In this document: piece after piece, positions 14,173 through 21,744 of the stretch
Numbering within the stretch: the stretch's first letter is position 1
Layout of the letters: each line of letters starts with the position of its first letter
Source of the DNA: Mycoplasma sp. CAG:877
Lineage (GTDB): Bacteria > Bacillota_I > Bacilli_A > RF39 > UBA660
Direction: 5' to 3'
Assembly: GCA_000433455.1 (NCBI GenBank)
Contig: HF992499.1
Coordinates: 151,732-181,373 of the forward strand
DNA: 29,642 nucleotides
Translations under genes and position numbers: made by a program
The notes under the pieces: generated by a model
What the model was told of the DNA's origin: nothing
Seen by the model: the letters and a program-made list of their open reading frames with translations, nothing else
Database searches by the model: none

Positions 14173-16245
14173 ATGAAAAGAAAAAGTAAAAAGTTAAATA
14201 ATAAGGGGTTTGCTATTTCGTCTGTTTTATATTCACTACTAATAATGGTATTTTTAATTGTTATGTTAATGATGGGAATGATGGCTTCTAATAGAAGAAA
14301 TACTCATAAATTAGTTGATCAAATTGAAGAAGAACTAAATCGTTATAGTCTCTCATCAACAACACTTGAATTTGATGCATCAGCAACTACAGTTGTTCCT
14401 CAAGAATACATTGTGCCAACTGGACAATCTGGCTGGTATAAAATAGAACTATGGGGTGCATCAGGTGGCTCTACTGTATCTGAGACTGGTGTAGAAAGAA
14501 CCGGTGGTAAAGGTTCATACACATCAGGCATTGTTTATCTTGAAGAAAATGAAGTTCTATACTTCTACATTGGTGGAACGACTACAACTTCTCAAGGCGG
14601 TCTAAACGGAGGTGGCTCTGGAGGTTCTGCTACTGGTAAAGGCGGTGGTGGTTCAACAGATGTTAGAACTGTAAAAGGAACTTGGGATCAAAAAAACTCT
14701 CTAGAAAGTAGATTTATGGTAGCAGCAGGTGGCGGCGGTGCTGATGGACTTGGTGCTGGCTCAGATGGTGGCTCTGGAGGATTGATTTATGGTAATCCAG
14801 GCAAGAAAAATATAGAAGATAATAATTATACAGCAGCTGGTTATGGAAAACAAGAAGGACCAACAATTTGGAATATTCTAAATCTATCTGGAAGTACTAA
14901 TGTCAAAAATTGTAATAGAGGTTATTATGCCGGTGAAAATAATAATGAACTATCTGGATGCGGACGAATGGGTGAAGGTGGTTCCTCTCCAATATCAAGA
15001 GTAAATGGTGGTGGTGGAGGCTCTGGCTACTTCGGTGGTGGAGCTGGAACAAGTAATAAATCAACTCTAGCCGGTTCAGGTGGCGGAGGCTCTAGCTTCA
15101 TTGCTGGTTATGGTGGAGTAAAAATTAACGGACCAGATGCAGTAGACGATAGTGCTACAACAACATACTATACAGGTGATAAACAAATCATTGAAGGTAG
15201 AATGGCTGGAGCAGTAAATGAAGGAAATGGTTATGCTAAGATTGAATTAGTATCTCAAGCAGATAAAACCACAAAACCACAAAGAAAAAATACAATCTTA
15301 GATAATGTTAGATACATAAGAGATTGTTCATCAGGAACAACAGCATCCAAAACAACAGCTAGTTGGATAGAAATTCAAGCTAGAGCAAATGGTGTAAACT
15401 TAGCAGCTGGTAAAACTGCAACACTATCAGGAACAACTACTGGCTCAACTGGAAGCTTATCGTTAATAACAGATGAAGATGTCTTCGCTGATAATTCTTA
15501 TACTGTAACCAAGGCAGAAAGTGCTGAAGTGTGTGTAACTGTAGATTTAGGGACAGCTCAAAATCTAGACGAAGTCTTTGTCTTACATCATTTTGGAACA
15601 CCTGCAAACTCCATGCAATGGAAGCATAAACTAGAAACATCAACCAATGGTTCAACTTGGAAAACAGTCAAAAAATATGGTTCAACAGATGAGTCATACA
15701 TCAGTGTCCCAGAACAAACATCAGGTTATCGTTATACGGCTTGGGATGTTGATAATAACACAACAGAAATATCCAATGGAGTTTACTATATTGAGTCATC
15801 CCTAGCACCAAAAAGTAGAGCTCTAACAGCAATCAATAACAATCAAGCTACAACTGATGAAACAGGAACTTCAGGAAGACACGTATCACTTTCAACATTT
15901 AAGTCAGCTGAAGTACAGAAATGGGCAATAACAAAACTAAGTGATGGCTACTATAAAATTGTTGAAATAGAATCAAATAATGCCCTACAAATAAAAGATA
16001 GTTTAGGTCAAAAAAATACCGCAGTAAATACTGCCTCAGCATACAATGACTCTTATGACTGGACAAAGTGGAAGATAATACCGCTAGGCGATGGAACATA
16101 TCGTATTCAAGCCAAAATTGGTTCTAATTATTTAGCAACAATTAATAATAAATTTTATGCAGATTCTGATATTCAAATCGCAACACAAAATACTACAGAT
16201 GCTACATTTACACAGCGCTGGACATTTGCATATGCCCTATATTAA
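14173..16245 (+). CDS. pseudopilin-like, glycine-rich, lectin-like surface protein
   Basis: A 690-residue multi-domain exported protein. The start resembles a class III (prepilin) signal: basic KRKSKKLNNKG then FAISSVLYSLLIMVFLIVML, with likely cleavage after Gly12 and no Glu at +5. Residues about 84-355 are a glycine-rich domain (WYKIELWGASGGS, GGGGSTD, VAAGGGGADG). About 383-525 look like an F5/8 type C (discoidin) beta-sandwich (NLAAGKTATLSG, VTVDLGTAQNLDEVFVLHHF). About 536-690 resemble a ricin-type beta-trefoil (GVYYIESSLAP, GYYKIVEIESNNALQIKD, GTYRIQAKIGSNYLA). The start uses GGTGATG (14163-14169); the ATG at 14161 would swallow that site. A carbohydrate-binding adhesin is a reasonable inference; domain boundaries are by eye. 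Confidence 0.8.
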   Translation: MKRKSKKLNNKGFAISSVLYSLLIMVFLIVMLMMGMMASNRRNTHKLVDQIEEELNRYSLSSTTLEFDASATTVVPQEYIVPTGQSGWYKIELWGASGGSTVSETGVERTGGKGSYTSGIVYLEENEVLYFYIGGTTTTSQGGLNGGGSGGSATGKGGGGSTDVRTVKGTWDQKNSLESRFMVAAGGGGADGLGAGSDGGSGGLIYGNPGKKNIEDNNYTAAGYGKQEGPTIWNILNLSGSTNVKNCNRGYYAGENNNELSGCGRMGEGGSSPISRVNGGGGGSGYFGGGAGTSNKSTLAGSGGGGSSFIAGYGGVKINGPDAVDDSATTTYYTGDKQIIEGRMAGAVNEGNGYAKIELVSQADKTTKPQRKNTILDNVRYIRDCSSGTTASKTTASWIEIQARANGVNLAAGKTATLSGTTTGSTGSLSLITDEDVFADNSYTVTKAESAEVCVTVDLGTAQNLDEVFVLHHFGTPANSMQWKHKLETSTNGSTWKTVKKYGSTDESYISVPEQTSGYRYTAWDVDNNTTEISNGVYYIESSLAPKSRALTAINNNQATTDETGTSGRHVSLSTFKSAEVQKWAITKLSDGYYKIVEIESNNALQIKDSLGQKNTAVNTASAYNDSYDWTKWKIIPLGDGTYRIQAKIGSNYLATINNKFYADSDIQIATQNTTDATFTQRWTFAYALY

Positions 16246-16274
16246 GGAGTAAATTTATTACTTCTTAATTTTTT
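16242..16274 (+). terminator. terminator overlapping the surface protein stop codon
   Basis: TTAAGGAGTAA (16242-16252), ATTTA loop, TTACTTCTTAA (16258-16268), 11 pairs with one G-U, followed by six T (16269-16274). The stop codon TAA (16243-16245) lies inside the left arm. Confidence 0.88.
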
Positions 16275-16282
16275 AAATAAAA

Positions 16283-16309
16283 TTAGCACAAATAGTTGAC
16301 AAGTGCTAA
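16283..16309 (+). promoter_or_regulatory. CIRCE operator 1 (HrcA-binding site)
   Basis: TTAGCACAA, nine bases, AAGTGCTAA: seven-base arms exactly as in CIRCE (TTAGCAC/GTGCTAA) and the standard spacing. Only the inner CTC/GAG is replaced by CAA/AAG. It overlaps the -35 of the hrcA promoter, as expected for repression. Confidence 0.93.
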
Positions 16310-16324
16310 AGAAAGTCATACAAT
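16296..16324 (+). promoter_or_regulatory. SigA promoter of the hrcA-dnaK operon
   Basis: TTGACA (16296-16301), 17-base spacer, TACAAT (16319-16324). The -35 lies inside CIRCE 1. TATAAT at 16324-16329 gives a second possible -10 with a 22-base spacer, which is less likely. Confidence 0.85.
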
Positions 16325-16328
16325 ATAA

Positions 16329-16355
16329 TTAGCACAGATGAGATGATAGTGCTAG
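16329..16355 (+). promoter_or_regulatory. CIRCE operator 2, abutting the hrcA ribosome site
   Basis: TTAGCACAG, nine bases, TAGTGCTAG: same spacing as operator 1, with one mismatch at the outer base of the right arm. It lies just downstream of the -10 and runs into AGGAGG (16354-16359), so as mRNA it could also form a stem next to the hrcA ribosome site. Confidence 0.88.
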
Positions 16356-16367
16356 GAGGTTGATTAA

Positions 16368-17357
16368 ATGTTAACAAAAAGACAAAGCAACATTCTAAAA
16401 TTAATTGTAGAAAGATATATAAAAGAAGCTAAGCCAATAGGTTCAAAAATAATATCAAAAACCTTGAAATGTTCAAGTGCTACAGTCAGAAATGAAATGG
16501 CTGCTCTTGAAAATGCTGGCTTACTAGAAAAAACTCATACATCATCTGGTAGAGTTCCAAGTGAAGCAGGTTATCGTTACTATGTAGATAAATTAATGGA
16601 ATTAAAAGAAATGAATGCTGAGGACATGTTAAAATTACAAATCGTCTTCAGAAATCAACAATTAGCTTTATCTGATGTAATTACTAAAAGTTTACAAGTA
16701 ATTTCAGATATTACTAATTACACAACAGTTGTCCTTGGAAGTACTTCACATGAAAACTTACTTAAACAAATAGAAGTAGTACCAATAGATGAAAACAGTA
16801 TGATTGTTATAATTGTTACTGATAAAGGTCATGTAGAACATAAAAATATTAAGTTGCAAGATGTCTCATTAGAAGAAATTAAGAAAACAGTCAACCTAAT
16901 AAATAATTTAATAGCAGGTACACCAATAGATGAAGTAAGTGCAAAACTAGAATATGAAATAAAGCCAATCATTGGTAAATATGTAAAACAACACGAACAA
17001 CTATATAATGCCTTCTATCATGTGTTTAATGATTTTACTAATCAAGAAGTAAATGTTGTAGGTAGACATAAAATATTGGAACAGCCTGAATTCAGTACTA
17101 ATATTGAAAAAATAAAGAATATATACAATAAGTTAGAAGATAAAGAAGTTCTTCGTAATATTGAAGAAGATGATGAGAATAATATTAAAGTATATATTGG
17201 TGCTGAAAGTAACATTGATGATGATGTTACAGTTATAAAGACAAGGTTTAAAACACCTACAGAAGAAGGAACAATCGCAATTATTGGTCCTAAAAGAATG
17301 GAATATGATCAAGTTGTTTCCATGCTAGAATACATGAAAGAAAACATTGAAAGGTAG
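16368..17357 (+). CDS. hrcA: heat-inducible transcription repressor HrcA
   Basis: A 329-residue repressor of class I heat-shock genes that binds CIRCE and depends on chaperonin for folding. The N-terminal winged helix (residues 1-75) shows MLTKRQSNILKLIVERYI, KPIGSKIISK, SSATVRNEMAALENAGLLEK and SSGRVPSEAGYRYYVD, the standard HrcA signature. The C-terminal GAF-like dimerisation domain ends in IGPKRMEYDQVVSMLEYM. The AGGAGGT ribosome site (16354-16360) is nine bases from the ATG. It is the first gene of its own operon, downstream of two operators, so it is autoregulated. Confidence 0.97.
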   Translation: MLTKRQSNILKLIVERYIKEAKPIGSKIISKTLKCSSATVRNEMAALENAGLLEKTHTSSGRVPSEAGYRYYVDKLMELKEMNAEDMLKLQIVFRNQQLALSDVITKSLQVISDITNYTTVVLGSTSHENLLKQIEVVPIDENSMIVIIVTDKGHVEHKNIKLQDVSLEEIKKTVNLINNLIAGTPIDEVSAKLEYEIKPIIGKYVKQHEQLYNAFYHVFNDFTNQEVNVVGRHKILEQPEFSTNIEKIKNIYNKLEDKEVLRNIEEDDENNIKVYIGAESNIDDDVTVIKTRFKTPTEEGTIAIIGPKRMEYDQVVSMLEYMKENIER

Positions 17358-17363
17358 GAGAGT

Positions 17364-18005
17364 ATGAACGAAGAAAACGAAAATATAGAAGAGTTAAAAG
17401 AGGAAGAAAAATCACCTCAAGAAAATAAAACAGAAAAACATCATGAAAATAAAGAACATTGTAAACATCACCACCATGATAAAAATCATCACGAACATGA
17501 TTGTTGTTGCAATGAAAAACATGATAATAAAAAAGAAGAAGAACTACTTGCAAAAATAAAAGAACTAGAAGAATTAAATAAATCTTTAACAGACAAGGTA
17601 AAATTAGCTCAAGCTGAACTAGTAAATTATCGCCGTCGTAAAGATGAAGAAACTGCTGGTATATTAAAATATGCCAATCAAAATTTAATTATGGAAATAC
17701 TTCCAATCTTAGATAACTTTGAAAGAGCTATCAAGCTAGATGATAATGTTCTAACTGATGAACTATCAAAGTTCTTAGCTGGATTTAAAATAATGTATGC
17801 ATCTTTAAATGGTGCCCTACAAAAGTTTGGAGTAGAAGAAATATCAAGAGTCGGTGAAATATTTGATCCAACTCAAGAACAAGCTCTAATAACTGATAGT
17901 CTAGTCGATCATCAAGATGAAGAAGTATTAGAAGTATTACAAAAAGGTTATAAATTAAAAGACAGAGTCATAAGACCTGCCTCAGTAAAAATAAATCAAT
18001 TATAA
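17364..18005 (+). CDS. grpE: nucleotide exchange factor GrpE with His/Cys-rich N-terminal tail
   Basis: A 213-residue GrpE, the ADP release factor of DnaK. After a long coiled coil (about 57-95) come the hallmark segments NYRRRKDEE, EILPILDNFERAI and the C-terminal beta domain (FGVEEI, GEIFDPTQEQAL, VLEVLQKGYKLKDRVIRPASVKI). The first 56 residues are unusual: acidic, then residues 26-53 hold 11 His and 4 Cys, including HCKHHHH, HHEHD and CCC. Many GrpE proteins have disordered acidic tails, but a His/Cys cluster of this kind is not a typical feature and could bind metal. It starts six bases after hrcA with AGGAGAG upstream. Confidence 0.95.
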   Translation: MNEENENIEELKEEEKSPQENKTEKHHENKEHCKHHHHDKNHHEHDCCCNEKHDNKKEEELLAKIKELEELNKSLTDKVKLAQAELVNYRRRKDEETAGILKYANQNLIMEILPILDNFERAIKLDDNVLTDELSKFLAGFKIMYASLNGALQKFGVEEISRVGEIFDPTQEQALITDSLVDHQDEEVLEVLQKGYKLKDRVIRPASVKINQL

Positions 18006-18020
18006 AAGGAGAGATAATAT

Positions 18021-19862
18021 ATGAGTAAAATTATAGGTATCGATTTAGGTACAACAAATTCATGTGCTGCTGTACTAGAAGCAGGAGCACCAAAAGTAAT
18101 TCCAAATCCAGAAGGTTCAAGAACAACTCCATCAGTTGTAGCCTTCAAAAAAGGAGAAAGAATTGTTGGTGAATCGGCAAAACGTCAAGCTTTGACTAAT
18201 CCAAATACTGTTTCATCAATTAAAAGAAAAATGGGAACTAGTGAAAAAGTAGAACTAGAAGGTAAAAAATACACTCCAGAAGAAATTTCAGCAATGATTT
18301 TATCATACATTAAAGATTATGCTGAAAGTTATTTAGGCGAAAAAGTTACTAAAGCAGTTATCACAGTTCCTGCATACTTCAACGATTCACAACGTCAAGC
18401 AACTAAAAATGCTGGTAAAATTGCTGGCTTAGAAGTAGAAAGAATTATCAACGAACCAACTGCTGCTGCTCTAGCATATGGTCTTGAAAAAGATGAAGGA
18501 CAAACAATCCTAGTTTACGACTTAGGTGGTGGTACTTTCGATGTATCTATCCTAGAATTAGGTGACGGTGTATTTGAAGTTAAATCTACTGCTGGTAATA
18601 ACCATCTAGGTGGAGATGACTTTGATGAGAGAATCATTGAATACTTAGTAAAAGAATTCAAGAAAGAAAATGGTGTTGACTTATCAAAAGATAAGATGGC
18701 AATGCAACGTTTAAAAGAAGTAGCAGAAAAAGCTAAAAAAGACTTATCAGGAATGGTATCAACTCAAGTATCTGCACCATTTATCGCTAAAGGTGACGAT
18801 GGAGAACCTCTACACTTGGATATGACTTTAACAAGAGCTAAATTTGAAGACTTAATTTCTGACTTAGTAGAATCAACTCTAGAACCAGTTAGAAAAGCTT
18901 TAAAAGATGCTCATATGACTAAAAAAGATCTTGATAAAGTAATCTTAGTAGGTGGATCTACTCGTGTACCAATGGTATATGATTTAATTACAAAAGAATT
19001 AGGAAAAGAACCTTCACGTGAAGTTAACCCTGATGAAGTAGTTGCGATGGGTGCTGCTATTCAAGGGGGTGTTTTAACTGGAGATGTTAATGATATCGTT
19101 TTACTAGATGTTACACCTCTATCATTAGGTCTTGAAACTTTAGGTGGAGTTATGACAACTCTAATTCCAAGAAATACAACAATTCCAACTTCTAAGAAAG
19201 AAGTATTCTCAACTGCTGCTGATAATCAACCAGCTGTTGATATTCATATCTTACAAGGTGAACGTCCAATGGCTGCTGACAACAAGACTTTAGGAAGATT
19301 CCAATTAGGAAACATTCCTCCAGCACCAAGAGGAGTACCACAAATCGAAGTAACATTCGATATCGACGCTAATGGTATTGTTAATGTAAAAGCTAAAGAC
19401 TTAGGAACTAACAAAGAACAATCAATTACAATTACTTCAAGTACAAACTTAACTGATGAAGAAATTGAAAAGATGCGTAAAGAAGCTGAAGAAAATAAAG
19501 AAGCTGATGAAAAACGTAAAGAAGAAGCAGAAGTTAAAAACGAAGCTGAACAAATGGTATTCCAAACAGAAAAAGCTATCAAAGATTTAGGTGATAAAGC
19601 TGATAAGAAAGAAGTAGAAGAAGCAGAAGACCTAATCAAAGACTTAAAGAAAGCTCTTGAAGGTGGCGACATTGATGAAATCAAGAAAGAAAAAGAAAAA
19701 CTTCAAGAAAAAGCTATGGCTCTAGCAACAAAAGTATATGAACAAGCTGCTAAAGATCGTGAACAAGCATCAAATGATGACAAAGAAGACGAAGAAGAAA
19801 AGCCAAGCAAAAAAAATAAAAAAGACGATGATGTAAAAGAAGCAGATATTGAAGAAGAATAA
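18021..19862 (+). CDS. dnaK: chaperone DnaK (Hsp70)
   Basis: 613 residues, normal for Bacillota DnaK. The ATPase domain opens with GIDLGTTNSCAAV (5-17) and has DLGGGTFDVSILE, the IINEPTAAALAYG segment and VGGSTRVPMV. It lacks the long insertion found in Gram-negative DnaK, as in other Gram-positives. The substrate-binding domain follows (VTPLSLGLETLGGV, PAPRGVPQIEVTFDIDANGI), then the helical lid and an acidic Lys/Glu tail ending EADIEEE. The ribosome site AAAGGAGAG is 16 bases after the grpE stop. With GrpE and DnaJ it forms the refolding machine controlled by HrcA/CIRCE. Confidence 0.98.
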   Translation: MSKIIGIDLGTTNSCAAVLEAGAPKVIPNPEGSRTTPSVVAFKKGERIVGESAKRQALTNPNTVSSIKRKMGTSEKVELEGKKYTPEEISAMILSYIKDYAESYLGEKVTKAVITVPAYFNDSQRQATKNAGKIAGLEVERIINEPTAAALAYGLEKDEGQTILVYDLGGGTFDVSILELGDGVFEVKSTAGNNHLGGDDFDERIIEYLVKEFKKENGVDLSKDKMAMQRLKEVAEKAKKDLSGMVSTQVSAPFIAKGDDGEPLHLDMTLTRAKFEDLISDLVESTLEPVRKALKDAHMTKKDLDKVILVGGSTRVPMVYDLITKELGKEPSREVNPDEVVAMGAAIQGGVLTGDVNDIVLLDVTPLSLGLETLGGVMTTLIPRNTTIPTSKKEVFSTAADNQPAVDIHILQGERPMAADNKTLGRFQLGNIPPAPRGVPQIEVTFDIDANGIVNVKAKDLGTNKEQSITITSSTNLTDEEIEKMRKEAEENKEADEKRKEEAEVKNEAEQMVFQTEKAIKDLGDKADKKEVEEAEDLIKDLKKALEGGDIDEIKKEKEKLQEKAMALATKVYEQAAKDREQASNDDKEDEEEKPSKKNKKDDDVKEADIEEE

Positions 19863-19878
19863 AAATAGAAAGGAAAAA

Positions 19879-19916
19879 AATAAGAAGTAGGCTTAGTTTA
19901 AGTACTACTTCTTATT
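19879..19916 (+). other. long hairpin without U-tract between dnaK and pepF
   Basis: AATAAGAAGTAG (19879-19890) pairs perfectly with CTACTTCTTATT (19905-19916). The loop itself holds CTTA (19892-19895) and TAAG (19899-19902), extending the structure to 16 pairs with a three-base loop. The downstream sequence is not T-rich, so it is not a normal terminator. A processing site, mRNA stabiliser or partial attenuator is possible. No ribosome site is seen between it and the pepF ATG. Confidence 0.75.
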
Positions 19917-19933
19917 ACTAATTTAAATATAAA

Positions 19934-21730
19934 ATGGAAAAACTATTAGAAAGAAACGAAGTAGAACAAAAAGATAAATGGGATTTAGAAAGTATTTATA
20001 AAAGTCTAGATGATTTAAAAAAAGATTGTAATCAAGTAGAAAAAAACACTTCTGAGTTAGAAAAACAACAAGATAGCTTTACTTCATCAAGTAAAAACTT
20101 TCTAAATTTCTTAGAATTATATAGTGCTACATCTAGAATTTTTGAAAAACTATTTACATACGCTATCAGAAAAAGTGATGAAGACTTAGGCAACAGTACA
20201 TACCAAGAACTATCTGGTAAAGTTCAAAACCTATATCAATCATTTCAAGAAAAAACATCTTTTGCAACTCCAACAATACTATCATGTGATAAGTCAAAAA
20301 TTCTATCTTATTTTGATGAAGAAAAAGACTTAGAAAAACATCGTCATAACATTGAAGATATTCTTAGGTATAAAGAACATACTTTATCAAAAGAAGAAGA
20401 AAAAATAGTATCAGCTTATGCTAAAGTAATTGATAGTAGTAGTGATACAGCTTCTTATCTTATGGATGCTGATCTAAAGTTTGCTAAAATAAAAGATAGT
20501 AATAACAAATTAGTAGAACTAAATTCTAGTAATTATAGTATCTATCTAAAAGATAAAGAAAGAAGAGTACGTAAAGCAGCTTTTCTTAATTGCCACAAAG
20601 GCTATGGAAGTGTAAAAAACACGCTAACTTCAACTCTAGCCGCAACAAGTGAAGCTCTAAGTACTTCAAGTAAATTAAGACATTACTCATCTAGTCTTGA
20701 AGAAAGCTTATTCTCTGATAATGTTCCTGTAGAACTATATAATAATTTAATTGAAACCGTTCATAAAAACTTGCCATCATTATATGAATATTATCAAGTA
20801 AAACAAAGACTTTTAAACCTAAAAGATTTTCATATCTACGATAGTTATGTTTCTGTAACTAAACAAGATGATAAAGAATATAGTTTTGAAGAAGGTAAAA
20901 AAATAGTCTTAGATGCCCTTAGCATCTTGGACAATGAATACCAAGAAGTTTTAAAAACAGCTTTCACAGATGGTTGGATTGATAAATATCCTAATAAAAA
21001 TAAAAAGTCTGGTGCTTATTCCTGTGGTGGTTATGATACAAAACCATTTGTCTTATTAAACTATACAAATACTTATAATGATGTTTCTACTTTAGCCCAC
21101 GAATTAGGCCATTCTATGCATACATATTTTTCAAATAAGTACAATACTTATGGTAATCATGAATATCCAATCTTCTTAGCTGAGATAGCATCAACTGTAA
21201 ATGAAATGTTATTATCTTACTATATGGAAGAAAAAGCCAAAACTAAAGAGGAAAAATTAAATGTTTTAGAAGACCGTCTAAATACTTTTAAAGGTACTAT
21301 CTTTAGACAAACTATGTTTGCTGAATTTGAAAAGTATATTCATGAATTAACCGATAAAAGTGAAATCCTAACTACCGATAATATTTGTAATTACTATTAT
21401 GATTTAAATAAACTATATTTTGGTAATAAAGTAGTTTTAGATGAAGAAATAAAATATGAATGTTTAAGAATACCGCATTTCTATTCTCCATTTTATGTAT
21501 ATAAATATGCAACAGGTTTATCTATTGCTTCCTACATTGCTGAAAATATTATTAATAAAACTAAAGGTTTCAAAGAAAAATATATTGAATTTTTAAAGGC
21601 CTCTGGTAGAGACTATCCACTAGAGGTCCTAAAAATAATTGATGTTGACTTAAAAGATACTAAAGTATTTGATGAAGCAATGAATGCATTTAGAAAGACA
21701 TTAGATGAATTTATAGAATTAAGTAAGTAA
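19934..21730 (+). CDS. pepF: oligoendopeptidase F (M3 family)
   Basis: A 598-residue zinc endopeptidase of the M3B family, which degrades peptides of roughly 7-17 residues in the cytoplasm. The zinc site is HELGH (389-393, in TLAHELGHSMHTYFS) with the third ligand Glu417 in LAEIASTVNEMLL. The N-terminal ERNEV and KWDLESIYKS segments and the C-terminal YATGLSIASYIAENI match the family. It lies between dnaK and dnaJ, which normally are adjacent; this would put it under HrcA control. There is no clear Shine-Dalgarno upstream of the ATG, and a strong hairpin precedes it, so its translation may be low or coupled in some other way. Confidence 0.95.
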   Translation: MEKLLERNEVEQKDKWDLESIYKSLDDLKKDCNQVEKNTSELEKQQDSFTSSSKNFLNFLELYSATSRIFEKLFTYAIRKSDEDLGNSTYQELSGKVQNLYQSFQEKTSFATPTILSCDKSKILSYFDEEKDLEKHRHNIEDILRYKEHTLSKEEEKIVSAYAKVIDSSSDTASYLMDADLKFAKIKDSNNKLVELNSSNYSIYLKDKERRVRKAAFLNCHKGYGSVKNTLTSTLAATSEALSTSSKLRHYSSSLEESLFSDNVPVELYNNLIETVHKNLPSLYEYYQVKQRLLNLKDFHIYDSYVSVTKQDDKEYSFEEGKKIVLDALSILDNEYQEVLKTAFTDGWIDKYPNKNKKSGAYSCGGYDTKPFVLLNYTNTYNDVSTLAHELGHSMHTYFSNKYNTYGNHEYPIFLAEIASTVNEMLLSYYMEEKAKTKEEKLNVLEDRLNTFKGTIFRQTMFAEFEKYIHELTDKSEILTTDNICNYYYDLNKLYFGNKVVLDEEIKYECLRIPHFYSPFYVYKYATGLSIASYIAENIINKTKGFKEKYIEFLKASGRDYPLEVLKIIDVDLKDTKVFDEAMNAFRKTLDEFIELSK

Positions 21731-21744
21731 AAGAGGTGTAAAAA

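Noticed and set aside
14570..15120. GGT/GGA-rich stretch as a DNA repeat or CRISPR-like array
   Set aside because: Codon-level repeats encoding a glycine-rich protein domain; no regular repeat-spacer structure.
17290..17553. Minus-strand frame over the grpE start, rich in His, Phe and Tyr
   Set aside because: It mirrors the His-rich plus-strand codons of grpE; no start signals.
19244..19684. 146-codon open frame antisense to dnaK
   Set aside because: Ser/Leu-rich shadow of the dnaK C-terminal reading frame, with no ribosome site or known motif.
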